A stretch of 64,000 nt of DNA. Source: Anseranas semipalmata (lineage: Eukaryota; Chordata; Aves; Anseriformes; Anseranatidae). The position numbers and the translations under genes are program-made. Every line of letters begins with the position of its first letter. Positions within the stretch are counted from its first letter, which is position 1. Below are positions 1 to 11,500 of the stretch, in pieces. A model generated the notes under the pieces. The model had not been told where the DNA came from and did no database searches. It was given only the letters and a program-made list of their open reading frames with translations. The stretch spans positions 378,995-442,994 of the forward strand of contig VXAA01000968.1 in NCBI GenBank assembly GCA_013399115.1, in the 5' to 3' direction.

Positions 1-1980
1 TTAATTTCTGCCTAGGAAGAATGAGAAAATTCTCAGCCCTCCATATTTGTACAATCTCTTTGTCAAACAACATCCATCACCTCTGATCATAACAGTTATG
101 GGAGGAACAAAACTTTGCCAATGGCAGCAGACATGTGGAACAAGCTTCCATATTGAGGCAGGACAAATGCAGGTAGAAAACAGATTACATATATCTTTAT
201 GACGAGGGCAGTTCATTTTCTACCTCAGGTTGTAAGAGGATCTCAGTCATTAGCGACTCCAAAATCTGAGACTGGATTACTGTTTGAGACACAGGCTATA
301 GCCCAAACCAGAGTGGATTTGGGCAAGCCAGTTTAGCAGAGGTTGGACTAGCTAATTGCAAGCAATCTGTCGGACTGCCTGCAAAGGTCACAGCAGTAAA
401 ACTCACACCTCTGCTGTCAGCTGCCTCTGCCCTGCTAATGTACAGAAAGCCTCCATGTAAAACAACACGTGTCACCTGACAGCAGCAGTGACAGCTCCAC
501 TGCTGCAACAGCAGCACTGCTTCACCCATCGGGGGTGAAACTGCAAATCCCACACTGGAGAGGGAAATGCCCTGTGTGTCTTCACTGTGTGAAAATATAC
601 GAGTGCATTTGCCTACCACAGTCAAAAGAAAACTGGAAAATTTGGGCCAGGCGTGGATTAGTTAAGCAGGAACGTATGTTTTCCTGGATGATTGGGTGCA
701 TTTTGGAAAATAGATAGGCTCATGAGTGTCGCTAAAATGTCCCTTACTTCTCACAAGTCTGAAAGAAACAACCGATTGCTTGTCACCCTGCTGGTGCTAC
801 CAGCTCTGCAGTGCCGGGTGGACCTGCTGGAAGCTCGCTTTCTGGCTCAAGGGAAATTCTGCCATTTCAAAAGTTTCCTTTTGTCTTGAATCAGAACAAA
901 AATTTAATTTCCTGTGAAATGGAATTTCGGGAACATTAATTTTAAAGCCACTAAAAGTCTTATTTCATTTATGTCATTTTGATTGTTTACATAAAATATG
1001 AACACAAGTGAATTCATTCAAACTTTAAGTGACTCCCATTTCCAAAACCTGCCAAATAACATTAAACATAATGAACATCACATCTACCTTGTTTGAAGAA
1101 ATGACTTCAACTTCTCATCTTTGGAGGGGTGTGTATGTGCTAATCAACACTTTCTTGTTGAATAGCTTGATTTAATCACAGTTTCCAGTGGAAAACATTC
1201 TCTTAAAATGTTTATATAGCTTTACTCAGGAATATATGAAGGCAGCGTAATACCCACTGGAGGTGAGAGGAAGGAGTAAGATTTGCCTGTGAAGACTCAA
1301 CTACAGGAAACAAAAGAAAGTAGTTATTGCAGGTGTTCGAGAGCCTTTTGGGCAGCAACCAAAATGTTCATGTTCACTGAGGGCAGATGGCCAACGCACG
1401 TGTCAGCCAAGTGACAGCTGAACTGATGGAGCTGAGATTGCCCTTTCCCAGGGAAAACACTAAAAAGACTGCTGCAAAACGGAGACTTGGCATCTTCAAT
1501 AAAGAAGAAGAAGAAGAAATTTCTGCAATTATGGTAGAAAGAAGAGGTGGCAGTTAGCTCAAGGCTTGGTGATGATGGAGCCTTCCAGCAGAGACCAGCT
1601 CTTCAGGTATACTCCTCCTGTTTCTCCCTGAGCCAGGGCTGAAACCCAACCCAAGCAGATGGAGAATCCCACAGGCATCCCTGGCACAGGAGGGCTGTGG
1701 TTAAGCTGGGACCACTGCTCAGGAGATATCTTTTGAATGGAGAAAGGAGCTTTAGTTTCTTGGGCTATCAAGCCAAAATGTTGCCTGAAAGGTATATTAA
1801 ATTTATTAAATTTAAATGCTAAATGAGCGTTTAGATCTCATCTTTCTCCTGTATCTTCTTGTTGTAACATCAAAACCCTTTTATTGTCCTCTTCAAGCTA
1901 AATTCAATAAACTATTAGATCAGGTAGCTTGCTATCTTTATCATTACAGGCAATTTCATTTCTTTCTATATCCTTTTTAA
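1..1980. other. non-coding unique sequence, no gene seen
   Basis: No supported gene. Open frames here are short and overlap on both strands, and the longest (minus strand, 296-625) has no recognisable domain. A short GAA triplet run lies at about 1503-1518. The right end merges into the degraded LINE that starts near 1.98 kb; some of the AT-rich sequence from about 1850 may be its eroded 3' end. Confidence 0.6.
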
Positions 1981-1984
1981 AATC

Positions 1985-2408
1985 CAATAAATTGTTTAAG
2001 GCTGATTTTCCCAAAAAACATCTAGCCTTGATTTGAAAAAATCAGTAGAAGGAGAATCGTCTGTCCCTTTCCATAACTTGTTCATGGTTTAAAACGCCTG
2101 CTTCACATCGGGCTCAGAGCTGGCCACACTTCCACTTCTAGCTACTTGTCCTGGTTGCCCATTCCTTGGTGGGTTGGGGAGACTTTGGAGATGTGGTATT
2201 TTTTGCCTGTGAAAGTACTTATGCCCTGCAGTGTCACTTCTCAATCTCTCTTCTGTTAAACTGCACACACTGATCTTTAAATTCCTTATAGCAGGATTTT
2301 TCACCAGTCCTTGAAATGTCCTTGCAGCTCTTTCTGTACGCTCTCCAATTTTTAGAGCTACCTTTTGAAACGTGAGCATACCAAAGGCTTCAATCTCTCT
2401 CACCCATG
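1985..2408 (-). mobile_element. ancient L3/CR1-like LINE fossil, 3' ORF2 part
   Basis: Read on the minus strand, this stretch resembles the C-terminal coding part of old amniote CR1/L3 LINEs. It has the antisense of the 'squabble-free' block around the TGATTTGAAAAAATC segment (about 2030-2045), the 'gtacttatgccctgcag' segment (2214-2230), the run ending 'tctcttctgttaaactg' (about 2245-2263) and the 'gctctttctgtacgctctccaa' segment (about 2327-2348). These sit in the same order as in the family. The copy is heavily mutated and has no usable frame. The assignment rests on remembered family sequence and block order, not on an alignment. The minus-strand frame at 2089-2412 is a by-product of this copy. 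Confidence 0.55.
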
Positions 2409-4741
2409 ACACTCAAAGGTAAAATTAGGTCTTTACTCCCATGTGCTGCACTGCTGTTGGCTCACCAGAGGGGCTTGTCGGCCACGGCTGCTGGAGCAGT
2501 TTGGAGGCACGCTGTGGTGCGTCCCTGCTCTGCATCTCTGTCCTCCAGGACTGTGGTTGCCCAGGATCCGGTCCTCCAGATGGTGAGGATGACCTGATAA
2601 TCATGTTTCTAGGTGCAAGACTTTGCTTTGGACACGTGACAATGCTTTTTCTTGTAATAAACCCAGCTTCTCACAAATGATCCTCCAGATCACAGAGCCT
2701 AACTGCTTTGTTCTCCTTATTGCTTAACGTTGAACCTTTGGTCAGCAGCACATTTTAGGAGTGGTGACTTGATATCTACTTTTTTTTTTTCTCTTCCTCC
2801 TACTTCATCTATTTTACACTTAGTTTGTGTCTCCGCATGGTAAGATGGTTCAGGTTATCGATCCAGCTGATAAGCTGCTGAGCTTTGAGGGAAGGTAGTA
2901 ACTAGATTATTTTTAAAGTGGATTCATCTTCTCATTGAGTTTACTGTCTGGGCACCCCTGAGGGGATGCTGGCATAGCCTGCAAGTCATACAGAGGTGGT
3001 GGAGAGCACCCGCTGAGGAAGGGGCCCATTCCCCAGAGTGAAATGGTTGTGCTGCCAAATGCCTAATGGTAGCCTCACTCGGAGCACTGTATGCAGCAAA
3101 TCCCCCGCGGATATGACTTCAGCAGTTCCTAATTCATTACTCATGTGCTTCATTGATATAGAAAAGTGATTACTTTTTAATGAGCACATTATGTGTTACT
3201 AATCCAAGCACCTTAGGAAATCTGAATATATTGAAGCTGTGGTTGCCTTTATCAAACAAACTTGTAATCTCATTAACAAAGTAACAGTTATTTTGCATAC
3301 ACCGTGCTAAGCAGCTTATTTATATTCCAATTCTCTATCTGTTTCAACAATCTTTTCATTCTTCCCACCTTTCATCTATTTTTCCTACCTATAACTAGGC
3401 CAGATCATTTGAATGTTGGCATGACATTAATGGGTTTCTAGTCTCCTGGATACTATGCTTAAGATTTATGAAAAATTAGCATCAGTGAAATAAAGACCTG
3501 CTTGGCCAACTTCTAGTCCTCTTCCAGTATTCTTGATTATCAAAATGTTTGGGGGGTGGTGAGAAAGGGTTCGTAGAAAACTAGGCTTTGTTAGTCCTAT
3601 TGCTTGCTGAGGGGAGAAAAAGCATTTCTACCTGCTGCCTTTCCCATTTAAGCAATAAGGACTGTTGTTCAAAGTCATGCTTATCCTTGTCTGGAAATAT
3701 GGCCATACAGTCAGTAAATGTTTCTTTAAGAGCTTTTATTCATATTTCTGTTAAACATAAATTTATTAAGTATGTTAGATGTTTTATTAAACTAGCAAAT
3801 ATTTAATTGTTTTCCACCAAGTAATTTTGCTAAAAAAAAAAATCAGCTTTTGGAAATAGGTTAATTTCATGCATGCGCCTGTCTGTGTTCTTGCTAGAGC
3901 TGCCCACAGCTCACCTCTGTCTGACAGGGCTGGATGCTGACCACTGCCCCGGGAACTGCTGCTCTTCACCAGTGCACTGGTGGTTATTCCCCCTGTACCC
4001 GGCACAACCCAGCCTGACGCGGTGGTTCCATACAGCTGAATCCCACTTCTGGTAAAAGATCAGAGGTCTTCAGAAACCGTGTAATTAATGCTCTCTGCCC
4101 AAGACTTCAAGCAACAGTGTATTAAATGGAAGGGTATGCTTGTCTTTTTCAACAAACACTGCAAAACAAACCCAATCTCCTTCCATCCCACCTCGTAGAT
4201 GGCTCACAGCTGCCTCCTGGTGTGCTCTTCTTTTTGATTAGCAAAAGGGAAATCAATGTCACATTTGGATGGTGCAGATAAGTGTGTGGTAAAAAGCTGT
4301 TCTGCTCTGGTATTCCAGCAAGGCAGAGCAAGGTCACAGTGGGAACAGCTGTGAAGCAGTAGCACAGTGTTGTCTCTCTTACCTATGACCTACGTCCCCT
4401 GCTATGCTCGCAGTTTGCTGCTGTAGCACTCGCTCGCTGACGGGTCATTTTTCACCTAGCAACATGCAGAGCAACGTGCTCAGTAAAATGTACATCTAGA
4501 AACCGGGCCAGATGCAACATTTATCCAGTGACCCGATTCATAACTGATCCTGAAACTGCAAGTTAAGGGGTCCATATTAGTGATCAGAGCGATTGTAAAA
4601 ACTAAGTTGATTTTTTTAACCTGATTTCAAAAGTGTTATGCTATTTATTGCCTCTTGGTTAGCTAATACTTCCTGATATTACTTTGCAACATCACTGCTG
4701 CTCTCATGCTGCTATAGCACGATGCACCTTTCCTCTTCCCT
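2409..4741. other. non-coding unique sequence, no gene seen
   Basis: No supported gene or recognisable repeat beyond short homopolymers (poly-T at about 2780-2790, poly-A at about 3832-3841). A modest GC-richer patch at about 3870-4060 contains short open frames on both strands without recognisable content. Confidence 0.6.
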
Positions 4742-5050
4742 CACGGAATCACAGAATCCTTTAGGTTGGAAGAGACCTTCAAGATCACCTAGTCCAACCT
4801 ATGACCTAACACTAACAAGCCCTCCACTAGACCATGTCGCTAAGCTCTGCATCCAAACGTCTTTTGAATACATCCAGGGATGGTGACTCAACCACTTCCC
4901 TGGGCAGCCTGTTCCAATGTCTAACAACCCTTTCAGTAAAGAATTTTTTCCTAATATCTAACCTAAACCTCCCCTGGCACAACTTTAGCCCATTCCCCCT
5001 CATCCTATCACCTGACACGTGGGAAAATAGATCCTCCCTACGGTAAAAGC
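4742..5050 (-). mobile_element. CR1 LINE, 5'-truncated 3' end
   Basis: The left edge is the CR1 tail in antisense: GGAATCAC and AGAATCCT octamer-type units, then 'ttggaagagaccttcaag'. Read on the minus strand, the adjoining sequence encodes the ORF2 C-terminus with the family blocks [35 protein letters not shown] and KRRLDAEL, ending in a stop near 4827. The copy is 5'-truncated, as most CR1 insertions are. Its upstream boundary is uncertain: homology is clear to about 5045, and the next 90 bases are not clearly CR1. It faces a plus-strand CR1 that begins about 90 bp to the right. Confidence 0.9.
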
Positions 5051-5139
5051 AGGTGGAGAGCAGGCTCCAGGTGCAAGATTTCCAGTTGTATCCTGCAAGC
5101 CCAAGAGGCTGCCCTAAATCAGACCTGGCCATTCCACAG

Positions 5140-5789
5140 CCAGGAAGGTCTTATGCCCTGGCAGCCAGGAGGGCCAACCGTATCCTGGGGTGCATCAGGC
5201 ACGGCATTGCTAGCCGGTCGAGGGAAGGGATTGTCCCGCTCTACTCTGCGCTGGTGCAGCCTCACCTTTAGTACTGTGTGCAGTTCTGGGCACCACAGTA
5301 CAAAAAGGATGTAAAACTGCTGGAGAGTGTCCAGAGGAGGGCGACGAAGATGGTGAAGGGCCTAGAGGGGAAGACGTATGAGGAGCGGCTGAGGTCACTT
5401 GGCCTGTTCAGCCTGGAGAAGAGGAGGCTGAGGGGAGACCTCATCGCAGTCTACAACTTCCTTGCGAGGGGGAGTGGAGGGCCAGGCGCCGACCTATTCT
5501 CCTTAATCACCGGTGATAGAACCCGCGGCAATGGTGTCAAGCTGAGGCAGGGGAGGTTTAGGTTGGCCATTAGGAAGAGGTTCTTCACTGAGAGGGTGGT
5601 TGCACACTGGAACAGGCTCCCCAGTGAAGTAGTCACTGCACCAAGCCTGTCTGAATTTAAGAGGCGTTTGGACCGTGCACTTAGTCACATGGTCTAAAAT
5701 CTTGGGTAGACCTGTGCAGTGCCAGGAGTTGGACTCGATGATCCTTATGGGTCCCTTCCAACTCGCAATATTCTGTGAGTCTGTGATCT
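5140..5789 (+). mobile_element. CR1 LINE, 5'-truncated, C-terminal ORF2 plus 3' tail
   Basis: The frame begins inside the CR1 reverse-transcriptase C-terminal region ([11 protein letters not shown], then [17 protein letters not shown]) and is broken by a single in-frame TAG at 5269-5271, where family members usually have a glutamate codon. It then runs open from 5272 to 5697 with [53 protein letters not shown] and [13 protein letters not shown]. The 3' UTR carries the 'gatgatccttatgggtccc' block and ends with two tail octamers, ATTCTGTG (5770-5777) and AGTCTGTG (5778-5785). About 140 consecutive open codons suggest a relatively young copy. It belongs to a different CR1 subfamily from its minus-strand neighbour. 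Confidence 0.92.
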
Positions 5790-5897
5790 GGAGACGGTCC
5801 TGGGCACCCTGCTCCAGGTGGCCCTGCTTGAGCAGGGGTTGGACCAGGTGGCCTCTGGAGGTCCCCTCCCACCTCAGCCAAGCCGTGACACTGTGCC
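5790..5897 (+). mobile_element. CR1 LINE 3'-UTR fragment abutting the previous copy
   Basis: Directly after the tail of the upstream CR1 comes a second CR1 3' UTR of another type: 'ctgctccaggtggccctgct', 'gagcaggggttggaccagg', 'tctggaggtcccctcccacc', then a decayed tail (about 5875-5896). Only about 100 bp remain. Either this short copy was present first and the longer copy inserted at its border, or the two are independent truncated insertions. Apparent open frames on both strands at 5503-6133 are by-products of these repeats. Confidence 0.8.
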
Positions 5898-6401
5898 TCT
5901 CCCAGGGCAGGCTGACCCCAGCCCCAGCTAACCCAGCGCTGAGCTGGTGCAGCCCCAGCATGGATGGTGAGGAAGGCTGCCCAGCACCGCAGCGTTTTTT
6001 TTATCTCTGTGCACAGGCTGCTCTGGGTAGCACTAATGCAAAAGCTGCATTTTGTTCAGTGGCAAAATGTGTGCAAATGTGTAGCTGTATTAGGTTTGAG
6101 GCACGGCTCTACAAAGTAAGCAAAAATAAATAAATAAATAAATAAAAGTCATCTTCCAAACCTGTTTATTGATTTGAGATGTTAGGTATTGGTGCTTCTT
6201 ATGTGCCATAAAAGTGGTGTGAGCTATGAGGCCTCATACTTGGACAAAAAGCCCAGGTTTTCATAGAGGTGCTAGAGTTACGGGAAACTCAGGTCCACAC
6301 TAGAAGTGCCTGTGTCACTGTTGTCAGTAACCTACATCTTTTAAAGTTACTTATTAAAGGTGTGACAGACATTTTATGCAGGCTTTTGCTTTACTTTACA
6401 G
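5898..6401. other. non-coding sequence with short (AAAT)n run
   Basis: No gene recognised. An (AAAT)n run of about six units lies at 6122-6147. The interval otherwise shows no repeat I can name. Confidence 0.6.
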
Positions 6402-6528
6402 CCAAATGTCAGGGAGACGCATTACTGGTTAAACAAGGGTGAGCTCTGGTTTCATCAGAAACGTACTGGGGTACGGCCTAATGTAACCTCGCTGAAAATA
6501 ATTCATGGTGAAACAGATACTAGGGTGG
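6402..6528 (+). other. exon-like interval (probably a pseudo-exon)
   Basis: A pyrimidine-rich stretch ending in CAG (AG at 6400-6401) precedes the interval, and a near-consensus donor GTAAGT (6529-6534) follows it. One forward frame is open across all 42 codons (starting PNVRETHYWLNKGELW); the other two contain stops. I do not recognise the peptide. A 42-codon open frame with fair splice sites occurs often by chance in a window this size. Its phase does not connect to the open frame of the exon-like interval at 6872. Confidence 0.15.
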
Positions 6529-6639
6529 GTAAGTCAGCAGTGCTGGAAGCCGGGTACGGTGTGTGTGCAGCTACCTCCTCTGTCACCGTGTCTGCAAGGA
6601 AGGAAAATCTCTGAGAGAGTAATTTTCAGCTTATCCACT

Positions 6640-6835
6640 ACTGTTAGCGAAAGCCATGGTTAGTTTAATGCATTTTGTCAGTTATCTAATACTCAATTAA
6701 TGTGACATGAAATAAAATGGCATGAGCACATATCATTCTCTGTTATGCGTTCCTAGTGAATGCTAATTAATTTATCATTCCCCTTTCCATGCTGTACATT
6801 TAAACAGTAATGAGCTGTAGCCATCTGCTGGCATG
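6640..6835. promoter_or_regulatory. possible conserved non-coding element
   Basis: This AT-rich, complex, non-repetitive block is dense in homeodomain-type core motifs: TTTAATG, CTCAATTAATG, GCTAATTAATTTAT and a second AATTAAT. It also has an intact 'gccatctgctggcatgaaat' E-box-like stretch (CATCTG). It lies just upstream of the polypyrimidine tract at 6846-6871. This texture is typical of vertebrate developmental enhancers. Conservation itself cannot be seen from one sequence, so this is a guess from motif density. Confidence 0.2.
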
Positions 6836-6871
6836 AAATGATCCATTTTTTTTCTCCCTCTCTCTCCCCAG

Positions 6872-6970
6872 AAAGGAGAAGGGCAGACAGCCCTTCATGT
6901 TTTTCCTGACAATGTAGCTTATCCAGAAGACCTTATGCTTAACCCTGACACTGGCATCAACAAATGCTAA
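6872..6970 (+). other. exon-like interval, possible 3'-terminal coding exon
   Basis: A strong acceptor context (about 24 pyrimidines then CCCCAG, AG at 6870-6871) is followed by a frame open for 32 codons that ends in TAA (6968-6970). It reads KGEGQTALHVFPDN, then VAYPEDLMLNPDTGINKC. The GQTALH stretch superficially resembles an ankyrin-repeat start, but no repeat follows. I do not recognise a protein with this C-terminus. The frame length is compatible with chance; the unusually good acceptor is the main reason to list it. Confidence 0.2.
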
Positions 6971-8009
6971 TTTACACAGCAGACTTTCTGCAGCTATGTA
7001 AGACCAAGGAAAGAGTTTTTATGCCTGTGCTGCTTGATGATTTAAGCTAGTTACTGTGAATGTTTTGCCTTGGGGAAGTTCACGTAGTGTTTTAACAGAA
7101 GAGCATCTGTATTTTTTCTTGAATGAGGAATCCACTGTAAGGGTTTTTTCATTCATTAGAGTGATAAGGTAAATACAACTCATCCTCGCCAGAAAACTGC
7201 CCTATAGGCAGCTGCTTCTCTAGTGTGAATGTTTAAGGGCATAGAGCTGTGACAGTAGCATAAAGGCACTGCAAGCTGATAAAATAGAAAGAAGTGGAAA
7301 TGATTCAGACAAACGTTTTTTGTTTGAAAAAGGTACTGCTGCTCTGAAAGTCTGTAACCACAATTTTTTGACTATTCAGATTGTGGGCCCTATTTACATG
7401 GAAGATGCTGATAGGCCTTGCGTGAGCTGATTGATATAATAGCACAGATATCTGTAATGGGGGACAAGACTATATAGCTAATTTGTGTATGTACTTCAGA
7501 CATTGATTGATCCTGAAGGATAAGTGAGGGGAAATGAGATCTCTTTTGCTTTAAATTGCAATTAAACGTTTAATGACTGAGGAGTAGAGGAGGGTGAGGA
7601 CATAGTTTTCTTATCTTGTAAAATCTGAAGCTCAAAAAAGCTCTTTATTCCTCTCTTTTCAATGTTATTTTAGACTAGGACTAAGCAATAACCCAATGGT
7701 GATATGAGCATTCATCTGTGATAAAATGGTGAGGCATTTTGGGTTTGAACAGAAACTCAATCTGGGCTTCAGAACTTACTGTGAAAACCTTTTGTTGAAT
7801 TGCAGTTGATTTTGGTGAATCAACATTTTCCATAAAAGAATGTTTTGACTAAAAAATTGCAGTCCACCTCTATTTTGGTCCCTCTTCATTCCCTTCATGA
7901 CCTCTCACTGTTGTCAAGCTGGATGCTCAGACACTGACTTCTAGAGGTCAAGAAGAAACCACAAAAGCTATCCTTATGATATTTATTTAGCCACTTCAGA
8001 AATATGTAA
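6971..8009. other. non-coding unique sequence, no gene seen
   Basis: No open frame of interest and no named repeat was seen on either strand. Confidence 0.6.
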
Positions 8010-8545
8010 CAGAGTATGTCCCTTTGTGCAAACCATGCTGGCTCTTCCAAACCACACCATATTTATCCAGGAATTGAGTAATCCTGTCCTTATATGACTT
8101 TATTAGAGTTTCTACTAATTTGCCTCATGCAGGCATCAGGTTTACCAGTTCTTTACTATGGAGTTCCAAGGTCTCTCTTAAAAATCAGTGTGTTTTTTGC
8201 ACCATCAAGCCCCGATGTACCAAGGCAGTTTTAAATGATCTGTTACCCACCACTGTTGACACCTCACCTGTTTCATCCTTGATTTCTCCAAGAACTTCTC
8301 AGGGAATAATGGGGATATATGTTAGTGCTCATTTTAACATTTTTTTTTTCAGTAACTTCTACAGCCACTTAAACTTTCAGACATTTGCTGTCCCCCTATT
8401 CTCCACCAAAGAGTTCCAGCACAAGAATCTTCCCAGCTTCTTCCACAGTGAATATTTATAAAAGGAATTCATTTAGCTTCTACGCAGTATCTTGGCCAGG
8501 GCTTGCCCTTCTAGAGATGTCTGATCTTTATTTTAAAAGTACATT
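8010..8545 (-). mobile_element. ancient L3/CR1-like LINE fossil, ORF2 part
   Basis: On the minus strand this follows an old amniote CR1/L3 ORF2 block by block. In plus-strand order: 'caaaccatgctggctctt' (about 8029-8046), 'tttctactaatttgcctc' (about 8109-8126), the 'aggtttaccagttctttac' region (about 8138-8157), 'ttaaatgatctgttaccca' (about 8231-8249), then 'aaaggaattcatttagcttc' (8460-8480) followed by a 'tatcttggccagggcttgcc' stretch. The order and spacing match the family, which makes chance unlikely despite heavy decay. There is no intact frame. The plus-strand frames at 8120-8461 and 8385-8636 are shadows. Confidence 0.65.
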
Positions 8546-11500
8546 GAGTACTTTGACTCCTTGGAGGAACAGAAGTCACAAATGTCAGGAAGATCAAACA
8601 AAAAGGATGGGCAGGAAGAGCTGCAGGTGTGTTTAATGTACTAACACACTGAAGACTCTAACACAGCGTGCTATCAAATAAACTTTAGTTCATATGGATC
8701 GAAAGAGGTATGAACTCAGAGTAGCACTGTGGCTACTCTCTGGGTTTGTGTGTATAGGCAAATTTTTACCCGTCCTGTCAACACGGGGTGGCTAATCACT
8801 CTTCTGGTGAGCCTATGCCTGCGTAGTACTCAGAGAGTAGTTGTGCATTCATAGCCTGCTCTACCTAGTGATGTTTTTTTGTGCAAGTGTGTATGCATGC
8901 ATGGATCCAAAGACTATAATTTATCGGTCTTGAATGTCTGGACAGTTTTATTGTTTATAACAACAGAAACAACATGGCATCTGCAGATCTACAATCATCT
9001 GTAATTATTGTTGCAGCATGTGTCTTCTCTTGTGGATTAAAATGCTTGATAGAAATTTGCAAAAAATACACATTTTTAAGTTTTTTGATTCATTTTCTCC
9101 CACCATCACTTCTACAGATCTCTCTCCCACACAGTTTCTTCCATTCCTGCTGCTTTTATCTTGGTAGCATTATCTGTTTTCGCTTATCGTTAGTCGTGTG
9201 ACAGCAACCTGCTGATTTTTCAATGGCTTCCAACAGCATTTATTATCTAGCACTCTTCTTCAATCAGTAGATCTCAGAAGCACAGTGCACTCAGGGGTAC
9301 TCAGATAATGGGTTACAATCAACGACATTACAGAATTGCGTTCGCCTATCTTTTTGTAGTACTTATTTGTGCATTTGGCAGAGAGTCATAATACCAACAT
9401 TTGAAGTTGTAATGGGGCTTTCTATCTAAGGGTCCCCATGCACTTTTCCAAGGACTGATAGATTCACTCTTTTAGATGTGCTGGAGACTTCAGTGACTCC
9501 TGGGAACACTAGGATTAACAATTTCTATTTTACAGCCATAGAACTAGGATTTTACCTTATCTTAACAAATCCTTAGTAAGAAAAGAGCTTCTTTATCTTC
9601 TGAGCATTTTCTGAGGTTCCGTTGATGGAGGACAGACAGGTCACCTGGCGCCGGCAGATTTCCCTAGACCTGGTTGGAGGCAGAGGCGAATGCCATGTAA
9701 TGAGATTGAGAGAGTAACTGACTGTCTTTTTAGTTGGTCATAGCTAAAGAATAAAGAAACATCTCCCACATTACAAATCAGCGTGGAAAAGGTGGGATGG
9801 CACATTGACCAGAAGGTAACAGGGGTGTAGTTTGATGGGACTGTTTGAGTAAGGAAGAAGCACAAAAAGAAGACAGAAGACAAGCTGAGGAGATGGAGCA
9901 GAAGAAGTCTTTGTGACTCAGGCCTGAGAGAAATTGTATTAACAGCAGTGCTGGATACTTAGAAGTTGGAATAGCAATGAAGTGTTGTGCTATTATTTGA
10001 TTACTAAACAGAAACGTGTCTCTCAGAAATAAATAGACAGTCCTCCCCCTAATTCGCTTCTCTAAATAACACTGTAGGTTGGGTGTGCTCCTACCAGCTG
10101 GAGTGGAACGGGGGCAAAAGAATGGCACCTACAGCCTACTGGTAAGACAGTGAGGAATACATACGCTTCTTCAGTTCAGCTAACTCCCCACTTGCCAGGA
10201 GTAAGAAAAATGAGTATAAACACTAGTAGTCAAAAGAAGTAATAGTAAAAATAATGCAGGGGGACTAGTCTACCTTAGACATTGTCAGTGTTCTAATACA
10301 GTTTAGGGAAATTTGCCTAAACACCAAGTCTTCTGTCAAGGGTTAACAAAAACAAGTTAGCATTGTCAGGCTAAAAAAGAAGACTTAGTTGAAGTAATTT
10401 ACTGTACCTTTATAAAAGTTCACAGTGTACTGAGAAACTTCCAGGCTAGAGGTGTATTTTATATGAAAATTTTACTTGGAAAAAATAGGCTTATTTTAAA
10501 ACGCTCGTAGAAGGTGATATTATTACCTTGTTGATGGCTTGTCTCAGTGAGTATGGAATAGTTCTTGTTTCTAAATTCATTGTTTGTTTGTGCTGAAGTG
10601 AAAAGGAAGGACTCTATCCCCCATTGCATCGACCTTTTTATGCAGGTAACTGCTGAAGGGAGGCTGAGGTGGTAACTTGTTTCATTTGGACATCTGCTCT
10701 TTTTACTTGGTGAATTATTATTTTTTCTCTGCCAAAACACATTTCTTCATTTAATTCCTCCTCCTGCATGGCCTTGTGGCTTTTCTCACTAGTGCCACTG
10801 CATTTGATGGTCATTTAGGTACAGTCTCTGGACAGCTATAATTCTCACCTTACATATTGTTGTCAGTGTTTGTGAATTTTATTAAGAAATCGAAGAAACA
10901 GAGGAGGAAAAGTTTTCAGAAAGCTATCTAAACAATGCCTCTCCTCTGAGACAGAGTCAGGAACACCTGCATTTCTTAAACACATCAAAATATCTTACCT
11001 GTAAAACCCTCCGACACTGATGTTCCAGTGTCCTCCTTGAGGGTTCACCTCCCAGGATTACTGTGTAATGACTGGTATGCTGAGACTTTCCTACTATCTA
11101 GCCTAAATTTCCCTTACTGCAAATTCACTGAATTATTGTTCTACACTTCAACAACACTCAATCACCATTGTCACTACCCCTTTAACTGAGGGAAGGAAGG
11201 GTCATGCTGGTGACTTTCAGAGGACCCTTTTTTTTTTTTAACAGTCTTTTTTTTTACTTTCTTTCAGTTTTCAGCCACACACACACCACACACAAAAGCA
11301 TGCTGGGACACAGCTTTACTATTCCCCATTTTGTATGTGTGCCTTTGAGTTTTGCTTTCTAGCATGGTCCTTCGTACTTTTAATTTTATCATCTTCAGAC
11401 TATTCCTCCAATTGTTCAAGTATCAGGACAGTCTGCACCAGTAGTTTGTTCCTCTACATGAGACTAGTCATCTTTTCAGAGAAAGGGATGAAAAGGTTTC

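Noticed and set aside
5503..6133. 152-residue frames on both strands
   Set aside because: They run through the CR1 3' UTRs and flanks and have no domain.
9500..9560. MIR-like 'tctattttacagccatagaac' stretch
   Set aside because: The sequence expected after this block in the SINE is absent, so it is probably chance.
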